Position numbers and translations under genes: made by a program. From a virus: 22,285 nt of DNA. The DNA is taken from positions 1 through 22,285 of the IMG/VR virus record IMGVR_UViG_3300031999_000216. The stretch is one strand, 5' to 3'. The notes below the pieces were generated by a model. It was not told the origin of the DNA and did no database searches. It saw nothing but the letters and a program-made list of their open reading frames with translations. Of the stretch, positions 5,898 through 13,004 are shown in pieces (positions within the stretch are counted from its first letter, which is position 1; the number at the start of each line of letters is the position of its first letter).

Positions 5898-6105
5898 GTT
5901 GGCCGAGGCGATCGGGACGGACCACTTCTTTATCACGGTAAGCTGCCAGCTCAAAAGGCCCGGCGACCCGAACGATCTGCAGCACTTCTGGAGCCGCGTT
6001 CATTACCCGGTCAACGATGTCCTGCCGAGCCTGAAGCATATAGCCGGCAATTTCGCAGCGAAGGAAATGCCGAACGCCGAGATCGAGGGCGAAGGCTGGC
6101 ACTGA
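5791..6105 (+). CDS. Hypothetical protein (104 aa)
   Basis: ATG 5791 has a strong Shine-Dalgarno sequence (GAAAGGAG, about eight bases upstream) and typical GC-rich codon use, so it is very likely real. The N-terminal part is helical and charged (MSKKTEIQKIKESPTPAERR). The middle has beta-like segments (DHFFITVSCQLKRPGDPND). There are no cysteine clusters or membrane segments. It overlaps the upstream frame by 107 bases and is the last gene before a strong terminator at 6147-6174, so it ends the packaging-region transcript. Family not recognised. Confidence 0.75.
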   Translation: MSKKTEIQKIKESPTPAERRMELMASLARHPELTAKLAEAIGTDHFFITVSCQLKRPGDPNDLQHFWSRVHYPVNDVLPSLKHIAGNFAAKEMPNAEIEGEGWH

Positions 6106-6111
6106 GGGGAT

Positions 6112-6135
6112 TTGAGATTTCAGATTTCAGATTTG
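6112..6135 (+). repeat. 7-bp periodic array
   Basis: Four ATTTGAG/ATTTCAG units between the stop at 6105 and the terminator. Confidence 0.85.
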
Positions 6136-6146
6136 ATAATATTTAG

Positions 6147-6174
6147 CCCCCAGGCCCGTCCTGGGGGTTTTTTT
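6147..6174 (+). terminator. Rho-independent terminator
   Basis: Perfect 8-bp stem CCCCCAGG/CCTGGGGG with a 5-nt loop, followed at once by seven T. It ends transcription from the packaging and moron region. Confidence 0.93.
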
Positions 6175-6177
6175 ATG

Positions 6178-6205
6178 AAATTCTTTACAACATTGTAAAG
6201 AATTT
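6178..6205. promoter_or_regulatory. Perfect 13-bp dyad, operator-like
   Basis: AAATTCTTTACAA and its exact complement, separated by CA. The central TTTACA..TGTAAA half-sites look like a repressor or recombinase binding site. It has no T-run of its own and sits between a terminator and a promoter. Confidence 0.7.
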
Positions 6206-6250
6206 GCGGTTTAGGGAAGGAATCGGGTGTTTTTGCTTTGCCGGGAAAAC

Positions 6251-6279
6251 TTGCGCATAGTCGAATAGGGATATATGAT
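6251..6279 (+). promoter_or_regulatory. Sigma70-like promoter candidate
   Basis: TTGCGC (4 of 6 to consensus), 17-bp spacer, TATGAT (5 of 6). Start of transcription is expected near 6286. It lies between two terminators, so it would drive a short RNA or, with read-through, the head operon. Confidence 0.5.
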
Positions 6280-6280
6280 T

Positions 6281-6300
6281 ATTTGAGATTTGAAATTTGA
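6281..6300 (+). repeat. 7-bp periodic array
   Basis: Three ATTTGAR units, identical to the 20 bases at 983-1002. It would form the first bases of a transcript from the promoter at 6251. Confidence 0.85.
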
Positions 6301-6425
6301 GGGCTCGAAATGGTTCGGTAAAAATTAATTAACGGGCAGATGGATAATCGCCGACGGGCGGTTTTCCATCGAAAAAGAATATTAAACGGCAAGTTGGTGC
6401 CAACTCACTGACTTGCCGTTTTTTA
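6286..6425 (+). ncRNA. Candidate ~140-nt structured RNA
   Basis: Bounded by the promoter candidate at 6251-6279 and the terminator at 6384-6425. It contains a 14-position hairpin at 6339-6370 (GATGGA/TCCATC arms, inner AATCGCC paired with GGCGGTT, GACG loop, one T-T mismatch). It matches no RNA family I know. It could be a free small RNA, a leader acting by attenuation of the head operon, or a packaging-related RNA. Confidence 0.35.
6384..6425 (+). terminator. Rho-independent terminator or attenuator
   Basis: An 11-bp stem (AAACGGCAAGT with ACTTGCCGTTT) and a 16-nt loop that itself can fold (GTTGG/CCAAC), then a T-rich tract. It lies about 60 bases before the W-like gene, so it would attenuate or separate the head operon. 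Confidence 0.85.
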
Positions 6426-6440
6426 TTTGCCCGCCGAACG

Positions 6441-6480
6441 AATCAAAAATCTCAAATCGAAAATCGAAAATCAGGAATCG
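6441..6480 (-). repeat. 7-bp periodic array
   Basis: Five AAATCNNA-type units ending four bases before the ATG at 6484. It replaces any Shine-Dalgarno site there. Confidence 0.85.
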
Positions 6481-6483
6481 ACT

Positions 6484-6753
6484 ATGGCACTAACCTCGAC
6501 ATCGACTTTGAACGATGCACTGGCGCAGTATAACGACAACCTTTCCTGGGACGGTGATATAACAAAGGCCACGGCCGCCCTTGCCGCGATCCGCTGGCTG
6601 GTAATCAACCGGCCGAAAATCATTGCAACCAACGACCGGAGCGTCAATTTCGAGATCCTCTTCGCCGAGCAGGCAAAGCTCGAGCAGTACGTTTCCAAGT
6701 TCGGCACCGGCGTCAACCGCAGCAGCTTCGTGAGGGGGCGGATGCTGACATGA
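6484..6753 (+). CDS. gpW-like head-tail joining protein (probable)
   Basis: ATG 6484 is preferred over the open frame from 6427, whose extra residues (KNLKSKIENQES) are repeat translation. The 89-residue product (MALTSTSTLNDALAQYNDNL...) is mostly helical. A small protein between the large terminase and the portal, with a four-base ATGA overlap to the portal gene, is where lambda has W (68 residues). That protein fills the connector below the portal before the tail attaches. The assignment rests mainly on position and size; sequence similarity to gpW is only suggestive. Confidence 0.6.
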   Translation: MALTSTSTLNDALAQYNDNLSWDGDITKATAALAAIRWLVINRPKIIATNDRSVNFEILFAEQAKLEQYVSKFGTGVNRSSFVRGRMLT

Positions 6754-8261
6754 AAAAACAATCCTCATCATCCCGGCCGATCGTCATCGAGCAGCACAAG
6801 GGCTATTACGGCTCGTTAGGCTACCGGTCGGTGATTGTGGCGACGGGCGAGGGCCGAAGCTATACATCGTATCCCGGCTCGGCCCACGAGGAGATGGACC
6901 GGAAGAACCTGATCGCCCAGTCGCGGGAGTTCATGCGCGATAACGCGATCTACAAGGGCATGATCGACCGGATGGTCGACTATATCGTCGGCAACGGCTT
7001 CGAGCTGCAATTATCCGGCGGCGATAAAGAGTCGCTCGCAAAGACCGAGGGACTTTGGCGAGACTTCAACCGCAGGCCCGAGATCCGCAATTTACTGTCC
7101 GGGTCGATGGTTGCCAAGATGGTGCTGAGGGAAGTGCTCGTGGCCGGCGATACGGCGATCCTGAAAACCGACCAGGGTCTGATCCAGCATTTCGAGGCCG
7201 AGCAGATCGACAGCAGGCGGACGAAGGACAAGTCGGGGGCCTTAGTCAACGGGATCGTTAAGAATGAGTTCGGCCGGCCGGTGAAATTCAATTTGTGCCC
7301 GTGGAAAAGTTATTCGGTAGATATCACTAACGGCAAGAGCGTCGATGCGACCGAGGTATTGTACCTGACAAATCCCGAGCGGCCCAGCCAGGTCCGTGGC
7401 GTCCCGGCGTGCCAGGCCTCGTTCCCCATGCTGCACAGGATCAACGATGTCTGCGACAGCGAGGCGATCGCGTGGCAGCTCCTGGCCCGGATTGCAATCT
7501 CGATCGAGCGGGAGGGCGGGCCGGAAATGGCGTACACCGAATCGAAGGAGGATACGGACAAGTCGGCCGAGGAGCTGGAGGGCAACCTGGCCACGAGAAT
7601 AACCGAGATGGCTTACGCCCTTATTTTCCACGCCAGGCCGGGCGAGAAGATAACGGGGGTCGAGCGGAACATTCCCGGGCAGAACTTCGGCGAGTCGGTA
7701 AGAACGTTCCTGCGATTATTGGGCCTGCCGATCGGGCTGCCGCTGGAGCTGATCCTTTTGGACTGGACGAAATCCAATTACTCGCAGAGCCGCGCCGTCC
7801 TGGAGCAGGCGTTCGAAACATTCCTTGGCTGGCAGCAGATAATCGAGGATTTTTATTACCGGCCGCTCTTCGAGTGGAAATTGGAAACGTGGAAAAAGAA
7901 CGCCCTCGTTCCCGCCGACTCCGATTTCAAGGTCGAGTGGATCAAGAAGACTTTCCCCTGGATCGATCCCTTGAAGGAGGCCCAGGCCTACGCCACGCAG
8001 GTCGAGCGGGCCTTCACAACCCATACGCGGGCATGCAAGAGCCTGAATCTTGACCAGCAGGAGGTGACCGAACAGCGAGGCAAGGAGATATCGGCCGCGA
8101 TCAAAATAGCCCAGGGTATCGAGAAGGATACGGGCGTCAAGGTCCCGTGGGAATACTTCGCCGGAATCAAGCCGGGCGTGGATAAGAAAGAGACGGCCGG
8201 CCCGGCGGAGAAAGAAGAGGGTGACACTATCGATGAAAATGGAGACAAACAGGATGAATAA
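6750..8261 (+). CDS. Portal protein, lambda gpB-like
   Basis: Forms the dodecameric ring at the head vertex through which DNA enters. At 503 residues it is close to lambda gpB (533). The family pattern is visible: an N-terminal stretch with ARE-like helices (MDRKNLIAQSREFMRDNAIYKGMIDRMVDYIVGNGFEL, about 50-88), a conserved segment LIQHFEAEQIDSRR, the clip/wing region around GVPACQASFPMLHRINDVCDSE, and the C-terminal LPLELILLDWTKSNYSQSRAVLEQ (about 325-350) typical of lambda-family portals. It ends in a charged acidic tail. Translation is coupled to the W-like gene by an ATGA overlap, and the protease gene begins inside its last codons. Confidence 0.95.
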   Translation: MKKQSSSSRPIVIEQHKGYYGSLGYRSVIVATGEGRSYTSYPGSAHEEMDRKNLIAQSREFMRDNAIYKGMIDRMVDYIVGNGFELQLSGGDKESLAKTEGLWRDFNRRPEIRNLLSGSMVAKMVLREVLVAGDTAILKTDQGLIQHFEAEQIDSRRTKDKSGALVNGIVKNEFGRPVKFNLCPWKSYSVDITNGKSVDATEVLYLTNPERPSQVRGVPACQASFPMLHRINDVCDSEAIAWQLLARIAISIEREGGPEMAYTESKEDTDKSAEELEGNLATRITEMAYALIFHARPGEKITGVERNIPGQNFGESVRTFLRLLGLPIGLPLELILLDWTKSNYSQSRAVLEQAFETFLGWQQIIEDFYYRPLFEWKLETWKKNALVPADSDFKVEWIKKTFPWIDPLKEAQAYATQVERAFTTHTRACKSLNLDQQEVTEQRGKEISAAIKIAQGIEKDTGVKVPWEYFAGIKPGVDKKETAGPAEKEEGDTIDENGDKQDE

Positions 8262-9549
8262 TATGTTTCTCGCCCAGTTCCAGTCGAGCAAGTGGTCCGC
8301 TGATCCTATTTTCCTCGAATCGTTCATCAGGCGGCTGGCCGGCCTGAAGGTCACCGAGTCGATCGCGGCGATCGAGGTCGCCGCCCGGCCGAGGTCGTAC
8401 AACGTAATCAACGGCCGGGCCGTGATAAATATCAGCGGAGTCCTTCTCAAGACCGTGCCGGCCTGGCTTAGGTTCTGGGGGATCGAGGCTACGGGGTACG
8501 ATGAGATACAGGCCCAGCTCGGCCAGGCGCTCGCCGATACCTCGATCGACGGGATTCACTTGCAGGTTTCCTCGCCGGGCGGGATCGTGGACGGCCTTAT
8601 CGATACGGCCGATGCGATCTTCAACGCACGCAGGAATAAGAAAGTCACCGCGACCATCGAGGATCTCGGGGCTTCGGCCGCTTACTGGCTGGCCAGCCAG
8701 GCGGCGACGATCGGCGCCGGCAGGACGACCGAGGTCGGGTCGATCGGGGTCTATACCGTGTATTACGACTATTCGAAGGAGGCGGAGGATCTGGGGATCA
8801 AGGTTGTGCTGATCCGGTCGGGCGAGCACAAGGGAATGGGCGTGCCGGGCGCGGAGATAACGGCCGGGCAGATCGCCGCGGTACAGGCGAATATAGATGC
8901 AATCGCGGACCAGTTCGTCGATTCGGTCGCCAGGGGCCGGGCGATGGAGGCCGGCGAGGTCCGCAAGTTGGCGACGGGCCGGCTGTGGATCGCCGAAGAT
9001 GCGAAAAAGCTCGGACTTATCGATATCGTGACAAATGCAAGTCAGCAAAGCAGCTCGAACAATATTCAATCATTAGGAGATAAACAGATGGAAACAGTAA
9101 ACACAACGGCTCAGCCGGACATTGAAAAAGTGAAGAACGAATCTTCGGCCGCGGCCGTTACGGCTGAAACGGAGCGAATGAAGGCGCTGAGCGGGGCTTT
9201 TCCGGATGACCCGGAATTCGCAATCAGGGCGTTCACATCGGGCAAAACTATCGAGCAGGCCAAGGCGGACTATTGCGACGTCCTGCGGGAAAAGATCAGG
9301 AGCAGGGACAATCAAAAACCGCCGGTTGTCAATCAGAAACCCGCCGGCGCACCGCCGATAGCAAGTGGTGACACGGACGGTGCCGGTGCGGGCGACTTCA
9401 TGGCGGAGGCCAGGGCGATGGCGGAGGAAAAACACATCACCGTCACCGAGGCGATGAAGAAACTCAACCGAAGCAATCCCCGGCTGCACGAGCAGTTCGT
9501 GCAAAGATGCGAAGCCGATGGAATGGCAATGTACGGACGGGCCGGGTAA
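8254..9549 (+). CDS. Head maturation protease (S49, gpC-like) with C-terminal scaffold
   Basis: Cleaves scaffold and portal during prohead maturation. ATG 8254 is chosen because GGAG lies nine bases upstream and it overlaps the portal stop; an upstream GTG at 8221 is less likely. The S49 (SppA/ClpP-fold) domain covers about residues 40-265: the oxyanion segment VSSPGG, nucleophile Ser141 in GASAAYW, and Lys193 in SGEHKGMG as the general base. Length (431) matches lambda gpC (439). A flexible linker (about 266-300) leads to an acidic, helical C-terminal part that behaves like a scaffold and has its own internal start at 9088. Order portal-protease-decoration-capsid is as in lambda. Confidence 0.93.
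   Translation: MNNMFLAQFQSSKWSADPIFLESFIRRLAGLKVTESIAAIEVAARPRSYNVINGRAVINISGVLLKTVPAWLRFWGIEATGYDEIQAQLGQALADTSIDGIHLQVSSPGGIVDGLIDTADAIFNARRNKKVTATIEDLGASAAYWLASQAATIGAGRTTEVGSIGVYTVYYDYSKEAEDLGIKVVLIRSGEHKGMGVPGAEITAGQIAAVQANIDAIADQFVDSVARGRAMEAGEVRKLATGRLWIAEDAKKLGLIDIVTNASQQSSSNNIQSLGDKQMETVNTTAQPDIEKVKNESSAAAVTAETERMKALSGAFPDDPEFAIRAFTSGKTIEQAKADYCDVLREKIRSRDNQKPPVVNQKPAGAPPIASGDTDGAGAGDFMAEARAMAEEKHITVTEAMKKLNRSNPRLHEQFVQRCEADGMAMYGRAG
9088..9549 (+). CDS. Nested scaffold protein, Nu3-like, in frame within the protease gene
   Basis: An internal ATG in the protease frame is preceded by TAGGAG with eight bases of spacing, as good a ribosome binding site as any in the window. The product would be 153 residues, residues 279-431 of the protease: METVNTTAQPDIEKVKNE, a Pro/Gly-rich linker (PPVVNQKPAGAPP), and a helical C-terminus (EEKHITVTEAMKKLNR) likely to touch the capsid protein. 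Lambda C/Nu3 uses exactly this arrangement, so an independent scaffold is likely. Start-site use is inferred from sequence only. Confidence 0.75.
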   Translation: METVNTTAQPDIEKVKNESSAAAVTAETERMKALSGAFPDDPEFAIRAFTSGKTIEQAKADYCDVLREKIRSRDNQKPPVVNQKPAGAPPIASGDTDGAGAGDFMAEARAMAEEKHITVTEAMKKLNRSNPRLHEQFVQRCEADGMAMYGRAG

Positions 9550-9559
9550 ATCGCCGGCG

Positions 9560-9591
9560 ATTTGTGATTTCAAATTTGAGATTTGAAATTT
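9560..9591 (+). repeat. 7-bp periodic array
   Basis: Four ATTTNAR-type units between the protease stop and the first decoration gene. A small hairpin (CCCGGC-AGG-GCCGGG, 9604-9618) follows before the ribosome binding site. Confidence 0.8.
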
Positions 9592-9637
9592 TTAAGACAG
9601 GCACCCGGCAGGGCCGGGATGAAAGGCAAGGTAAATT

Positions 9638-10096
9638 ATGTCGACACAATCAGACAGCCCAAAGTCGTTCCTCGCGGGCGAGGCGATCGCGGCGTTCCTG
9701 CGGGTCAAGGCCAACGGCCGGACGGTGTACTTAGCCGATGCGACCGATTACGGGATCGGGGTCTCGCAGATAGGCGTGGCCATAAGCGTTTATGTCCCGG
9801 TCCGGCTGGACAGCCACGGAGGCTCATCCAAGATGACGGCCTCCGGCGCGGTATTGGCCGGCAGGAAGGTCTACGCCGCGGCAAGCGGGAAGATCGCGGC
9901 GACGGGGACACTGCTGATAGGAACGGCCCTTGATGCGGCCAGCGGCAACGGCAGCGTTATCGAGGTACTGCCTCATTTGGGCTTAAAACAGTCGAGCTCA
10001 TCGTCCAGCTCATCGAGCTCCTCAAGCTCCAGCTCCTCGCTGTCAAGCAGCTCGGAATCGTCCAGCTCGTCGAGCTCGTCAAGCTCCAGCAGTTAA
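9638..10096 (+). CDS. Capsid decoration protein 1 (DUF2190-like) with poly-Ser tail
   Basis: Probable capsid cement/decoration protein in the place of lambda D, between protease/scaffold and major capsid gene. Residues 1-118 form a compact Gly/Ala-rich beta domain (GEAIAAFLRVKANGRTVYLADATD, then KVYAAASGKIAATGTLLIGTALDAA) typical of DUF2190 proteins, which are often misannotated as recombinases. The last 34 residues are Ser apart from one Leu and one Glu. The tract uses mixed TCG, AGC, TCA and TCC codons, so it is not a simple triplet expansion. AAGG precedes the ATG. A second, about 89% identical copy follows. The tail would project from the shell; function of the tail is unknown. Confidence 0.8.
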   Translation: MSTQSDSPKSFLAGEAIAAFLRVKANGRTVYLADATDYGIGVSQIGVAISVYVPVRLDSHGGSSKMTASGAVLAGRKVYAAASGKIAATGTLLIGTALDAASGNGSVIEVLPHLGLKQSSSSSSSSSSSSSSSSLSSSSESSSSSSSSSSSS

Positions 10097-10130
10097 GTGA
10101 CATGGAAAAATTTAGATTAAGGAGATAATC

Positions 10131-10520
10131 ATGGCGACACAGAGTGACAGTCCCAAGTCGTTCCTCGCGGGCGAGGCGATTGCGGCGTTCCTGCGCGTCA
10201 AGGCGTACGGCCGGACGGCTTACCTGGCCGATGCAACCGATTACGGAATCGGGGTCGCGCAGATCGGCGTGGCCATCAGCGTGGATGTCGAGATCCGCCT
10301 GGACAGCCACGGGGGATCGTCCAAAATGACGGCCTCCGGGGCGATATCGGCGGGTGCGAAGGTCTACGCGGCGGCAAGCGGCAAGATAGCCGCGACGGGC
10401 ACGCTGCTGATAGGCACGGCCCTGGATGCGGCAAGCGGAAACGGAAGCGTTATCGAGGTCCTGCCCCACCCGGGGTACCAGCAGTCGAGCTCATCCTCGT
10501 CGAGCAGCTCCAGCTCGTGA
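10131..10520 (+). CDS. Capsid decoration protein 2 (paralogue) with short poly-Ser tail
   Basis: Tandem copy of the preceding gene. By hand alignment about 13 of 118 domain residues differ, with clusters at YVPV/DVEI (about 52-55), VLAGR/ISAGA (72-76) and the last residues before the tail. The tail is only 11 Ser. AAGGAG lies eight bases before the ATG, a better ribosome binding site than the first copy has, so this may be the main product. Both copies may be built into one capsid, giving long and short surface extensions in some ratio. Confidence 0.8.
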   Translation: MATQSDSPKSFLAGEAIAAFLRVKAYGRTAYLADATDYGIGVAQIGVAISVDVEIRLDSHGGSSKMTASGAISAGAKVYAAASGKIAATGTLLIGTALDAASGNGSVIEVLPHPGYQQSSSSSSSSSSS

Positions 10521-10585
10521 CGTTCGGGGAAATGAAAAAAACAGGGGCAATGAAAAAGAAAAGTTTCTTTTAAAGGAGTAAAAAA

Positions 10586-11545
10586 ATGATTCAGAAAAGC
10601 ACACACGCGGTCCCGCGTATGGATTTGGGCGAGGCCTTCCACGAATTCTCGGCCGAGGGCATGCGGTTTATAGCGATGGACATCCTGCCGAGAAAGCCGT
10701 TGGGGAAAAAGGCGGCCACGCTGAGCGTTACCAAGCGAAAGAACCTGACGATACCCCAGACCAGGCGGGCGAACGGGGCGACCTACGGCCGGATCGAATG
10801 GTACATGGACGACCTGGCGTACAGCTGCGTGAACCACGGCCTGGAAGGGCAGGTAACCGATGAGGACGTCGAGAACTACAAGACCGATTTCGACGCCGAG
10901 CTGGAAAAGACGCAGGGCATTAAGCTCAAGATGCAGTTGGCCCGGGAAAAGAGGGTCAAGGAGCTCGTTTTCAATACAACGACCTGGCCGTCTGGCACGG
11001 CGGCCCTTTATACCGACAATTCATCCGCACCCTGGGACGCCGCGGCCTCCGATATCATCGGCCAGCTCAGGGCGGGCCAGGAAAAGGTCAGGGCCAATAC
11101 GGGCAGGAAGCCGAACACGCTTATCATCGGCGAGGGCGCTATGAACAATATGTTGGCCAATACGGCGCTTATCGCGAGGTTCCCGGGCATCCCCGTGCTT
11201 ACCGAGCAGATATTCCGGGGCAGGATGGCCGACCTGATCGGGATCCAGAACCTGCTCGTCGGCCAGGCGGTCTACAACACGGCGGACGAGGGCCAGGACT
11301 TTACGGGCGGGGATATCTGGCCGGACGACTACGCGATGCTGGCCGTATTGGGCACCGAGTCCACGCCGATGGTCGAGGGGCACCTTGGCCGGACCATTAT
11401 CTGGGACCAGTACACCGCGGATATCGAGTACATGGAGAGCTACCGCGAAGAGCAGACGGAGTCGGAAATCATCCGGTGCAAGGAATACATCGATGAGAAA
11501 ATCTTCGATGCGTATTTCGCACACCTGATGAAGATCGACGCCTGA
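10586..11545 (+). CDS. Major capsid protein, lambda gpE-like
   Basis: Main shell protein with the HK97 fold. At 319 residues it is near lambda gpE (341). It has a strong Shine-Dalgarno sequence (AAAGGAG, eight bases before ATG), as expected for the most abundant virion protein. Family features include an N-terminal arm, a long charged helix (EDVENYKTDFDAELEKTQGIKLKM, about 93-116; spine helix), NTLIIGEGAMNNMLAN (about 175-190), and VLTEQIFRGRMADLIGIQNLLVGQAVYNTA in the A-domain. No poly-Ser tail, unlike the decoration proteins. Lies directly after them, as E follows D in lambda. Confidence 0.92.
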   Translation: MIQKSTHAVPRMDLGEAFHEFSAEGMRFIAMDILPRKPLGKKAATLSVTKRKNLTIPQTRRANGATYGRIEWYMDDLAYSCVNHGLEGQVTDEDVENYKTDFDAELEKTQGIKLKMQLAREKRVKELVFNTTTWPSGTAALYTDNSSAPWDAAASDIIGQLRAGQEKVRANTGRKPNTLIIGEGAMNNMLANTALIARFPGIPVLTEQIFRGRMADLIGIQNLLVGQAVYNTADEGQDFTGGDIWPDDYAMLAVLGTESTPMVEGHLGRTIIWDQYTADIEYMESYREEQTESEIIRCKEYIDEKIFDAYFAHLMKIDA

Positions 11546-11548
11546 GCG

Positions 11549-11576
11549 ATCTGAAATTTGAGATCTGAGATTTGAA
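11549..11576 (+). repeat. 7-bp periodic array
   Basis: Four ATTTGAG/ATCTGAG-type units ending one base before the ATG at 11578, with no Shine-Dalgarno site between. Confidence 0.85.
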
Positions 11577-11577
11577 T

Positions 11578-11901
11578 ATGTCGGATGTATTCGACGATAC
11601 ACTGGCCGCGGCGGCGGGAAGTTTCTTCCTGCTGCCCGGCTGCGAGACTGTGACTTATTACCCGGTCTCGGGAACGGCCCGGAAAATAAGCGCCGTGATC
11701 ACCAGGTCCGAGCCGGGCAAGATGCCGGCGATCAACGCTCTTGTAATGAACAGTCAGACCGGGGGCATATCGAGCGAGCTGGTCGATACCGGCGGGGATA
11801 AGATCGAATGTGCAAAACGGGCCGGGGCGCCGCCGAAGCTGCTCCGCATAACGGAGATCATCAACCAGGATGCGGGGCTGATGCTGCTGGCGGCAAGTTG
11901 A
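11578..11901 (+). CDS. gpFII-like head-tail connector (probable)
   Basis: A 107-residue protein directly after the capsid gene, where lambda has FI/FII. The start ATG 11578 directly follows a 7-bp array. The N-terminus (MSDVFDDTLAAAAGSFFLL) is helical; the remainder appears to be beta-rich (TVTYYPVSGTARKISAVITRS ... LLRITEIINQDAGLMLL), as in FII-type joining proteins, which bind below gpW and accept the tail. Size is near FII (117). Similarity is weak and position is the main argument. Confidence 0.6.
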   Translation: MSDVFDDTLAAAAGSFFLLPGCETVTYYPVSGTARKISAVITRSEPGKMPAINALVMNSQTGGISSELVDTGGDKIECAKRAGAPPKLLRITEIINQDAGLMLLAAS

Positions 11902-11902
11902 A

Positions 11903-11931
11903 AATTTGAAATTTGAGATTTGAGATTTGAG
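11903..11931 (+). repeat. 7-bp periodic array
   Basis: Four ATTTGAR units in perfect 7-bp phase, ending one base before the ATG at 11933. Confidence 0.9.
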
Positions 11932-11932
11932 A

Positions 11933-12529
11933 ATGTTCGAGATCCGTTACGACAATAAGAAGATCAAAAGGCTCGAGCGAGAGCTTGCCGGGTTCCCCCG
12001 CAGCAGCCTGCCTAAGGTAATGAGCCGGGGCCTGAACCGGACTGCGAGCGAGGCGAGGACGAAGGTCGGCCGGATGATCTCGCAGGAAACGGGCTTGAAG
12101 GTCAAGACCGTCCGGGACCGCGTGTCACTCGTGCGGGCGAGCTATACCAGCTGGCGGTCGATAGTTAAGATCAGCCGCAGAAGAATTCCCCTTTATAATT
12201 TTTCGGCCAGGCAGACGGGCAAGGGGGTCACGTACAAGAAGGGCGGCACGCGGGTACTGATCAGGCACGCGTTCGAAGCGACGATGAAAAGCGGCCATAC
12301 GGGCGTTTTCCACCGGGCAAGGCACATGCTGAATATCGGCCATTTCGTGCCGATGGTGAGTAAAAAATCGAAAGAGGCGATTTACGAACTCAAGGGTCCA
12401 TCTCTCGGCCAGGTATTTGTCAGTGCCCAGGACCGGGCGGATGCCATCTACCGGGAATCCATGCAGCGTCTGGAAAGGAATATTCACGACCAGGTCAATC
12501 TTATCCTGAAAGCGAGGCTGCCGGCATGA
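11933..12529 (+). CDS. Minor tail protein Z-like
   Basis: A 198-residue basic protein (lambda gpZ is 192) starting at ATG 11933, right after a 7-bp array. The family pattern is clear: MSRGLNRTASEARTKVGRMI (about 30-49) followed by TGLKVKTVRDRV and a C-terminal helix. gpZ acts late in tail assembly at the head-proximal end and is needed for proper DNA placement in the tail. The gene lies between FII- and U-like genes as in lambda and overlaps the next start by ATGA, indicating coupled translation. Confidence 0.82.
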   Translation: MFEIRYDNKKIKRLERELAGFPRSSLPKVMSRGLNRTASEARTKVGRMISQETGLKVKTVRDRVSLVRASYTSWRSIVKISRRRIPLYNFSARQTGKGVTYKKGGTRVLIRHAFEATMKSGHTGVFHRARHMLNIGHFVPMVSKKSKEAIYELKGPSLGQVFVSAQDRADAIYRESMQRLERNIHDQVNLILKARLPA

Positions 12530-12993
12530 GCGATTCTATAATCGAGCAGATTGCCGTTAAGATAACGGCCTTAGTCGATGCGGTCACCGTCGCAAACGGG
12601 TTCCACCAGACCCTTACCGCGGTAAGGCCCAAGCGGATCCACCTGGAAGGTGACATCAATACCGACCTTACGGTAATCGTCGAGCAGGATGCGGAGGCTG
12701 TTATCGAGGAGGACTCGAATACCGTGGTAATCTGGCGTCAGGGTTTCGCATTGCAGGCCCTGGTGATCGATTCGGACGATGCGACCGCGGCGATCGATAC
12801 GCGGCTCAACCAGGTCCGGAGCGATATCGAAAAGAAGCTGATGACCGGGGATAACTGGCAGTTGGACGGCCTGGGCGAAATTCTTCTCAAGAGCGCGGAA
12901 AAATTCATAGCCGACCCGCAGGTCGCGGGGATCTCGGTAAATATAGATGTGCTGTACGAAGTCAATAAAGCGGATCCTTATTCGCAGGCATAA
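12526..12993 (+). CDS. Tail terminator, gpU-like (probable)
   Basis: A 155-residue protein that starts within the Z-like stop codon. An alpha/beta layout with IEQIAVKITALVDAVT at the N-terminus, a central strand set (LTVIVEQDAEAVIEED...VVIWRQGFALQALVI) and a long helix (AAIDTRLNQVRSDIEKKLM) fits tail terminator proteins. These cap the tail tube at its final length and form the surface that joins the head. Position after Z and before the tube protein matches lambda U (131 residues). Confidence 0.7.
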   Translation: MSDSIIEQIAVKITALVDAVTVANGFHQTLTAVRPKRIHLEGDINTDLTVIVEQDAEAVIEEDSNTVVIWRQGFALQALVIDSDDATAAIDTRLNQVRSDIEKKLMTGDNWQLDGLGEILLKSAEKFIADPQVAGISVNIDVLYEVNKADPYSQA

Positions 12994-13004
12994 AGGAGAA
13001 AAAA

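Larger units (their letters stand above)
6106..6483 (+). other. Noncoding regulatory region before the head genes (378 bp)
   Basis: No gene seen. In order it holds a 7-bp array, a strong terminator, a perfect 28-bp palindrome, a sigma70-like promoter, a second 7-bp array, a hairpin, a second terminator and a reverse-oriented 7-bp array running up to the W-like gene. This is the most regulation-dense stretch of the window. Confidence 0.75.

Noticed and set aside
6178-6205. Palindrome as a second terminator
   Set aside because: AT-rich stem with a 2-base loop and no T-run following; a binding site is more likely.
7409-8053. Plus-strand 214-codon frame inside the portal gene
   Set aside because: Arg/Gly/Ala-rich translation typical of an off-frame read of GC-rich coding DNA; portal frame is clearly the real one.
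9989-10093. Poly-Ser DNA considered as a diversity-generating retroelement variable region
   Set aside because: No reverse transcriptase or template repeat in the window, and the tract shows no adenine-linked codon pattern; template could only lie outside.
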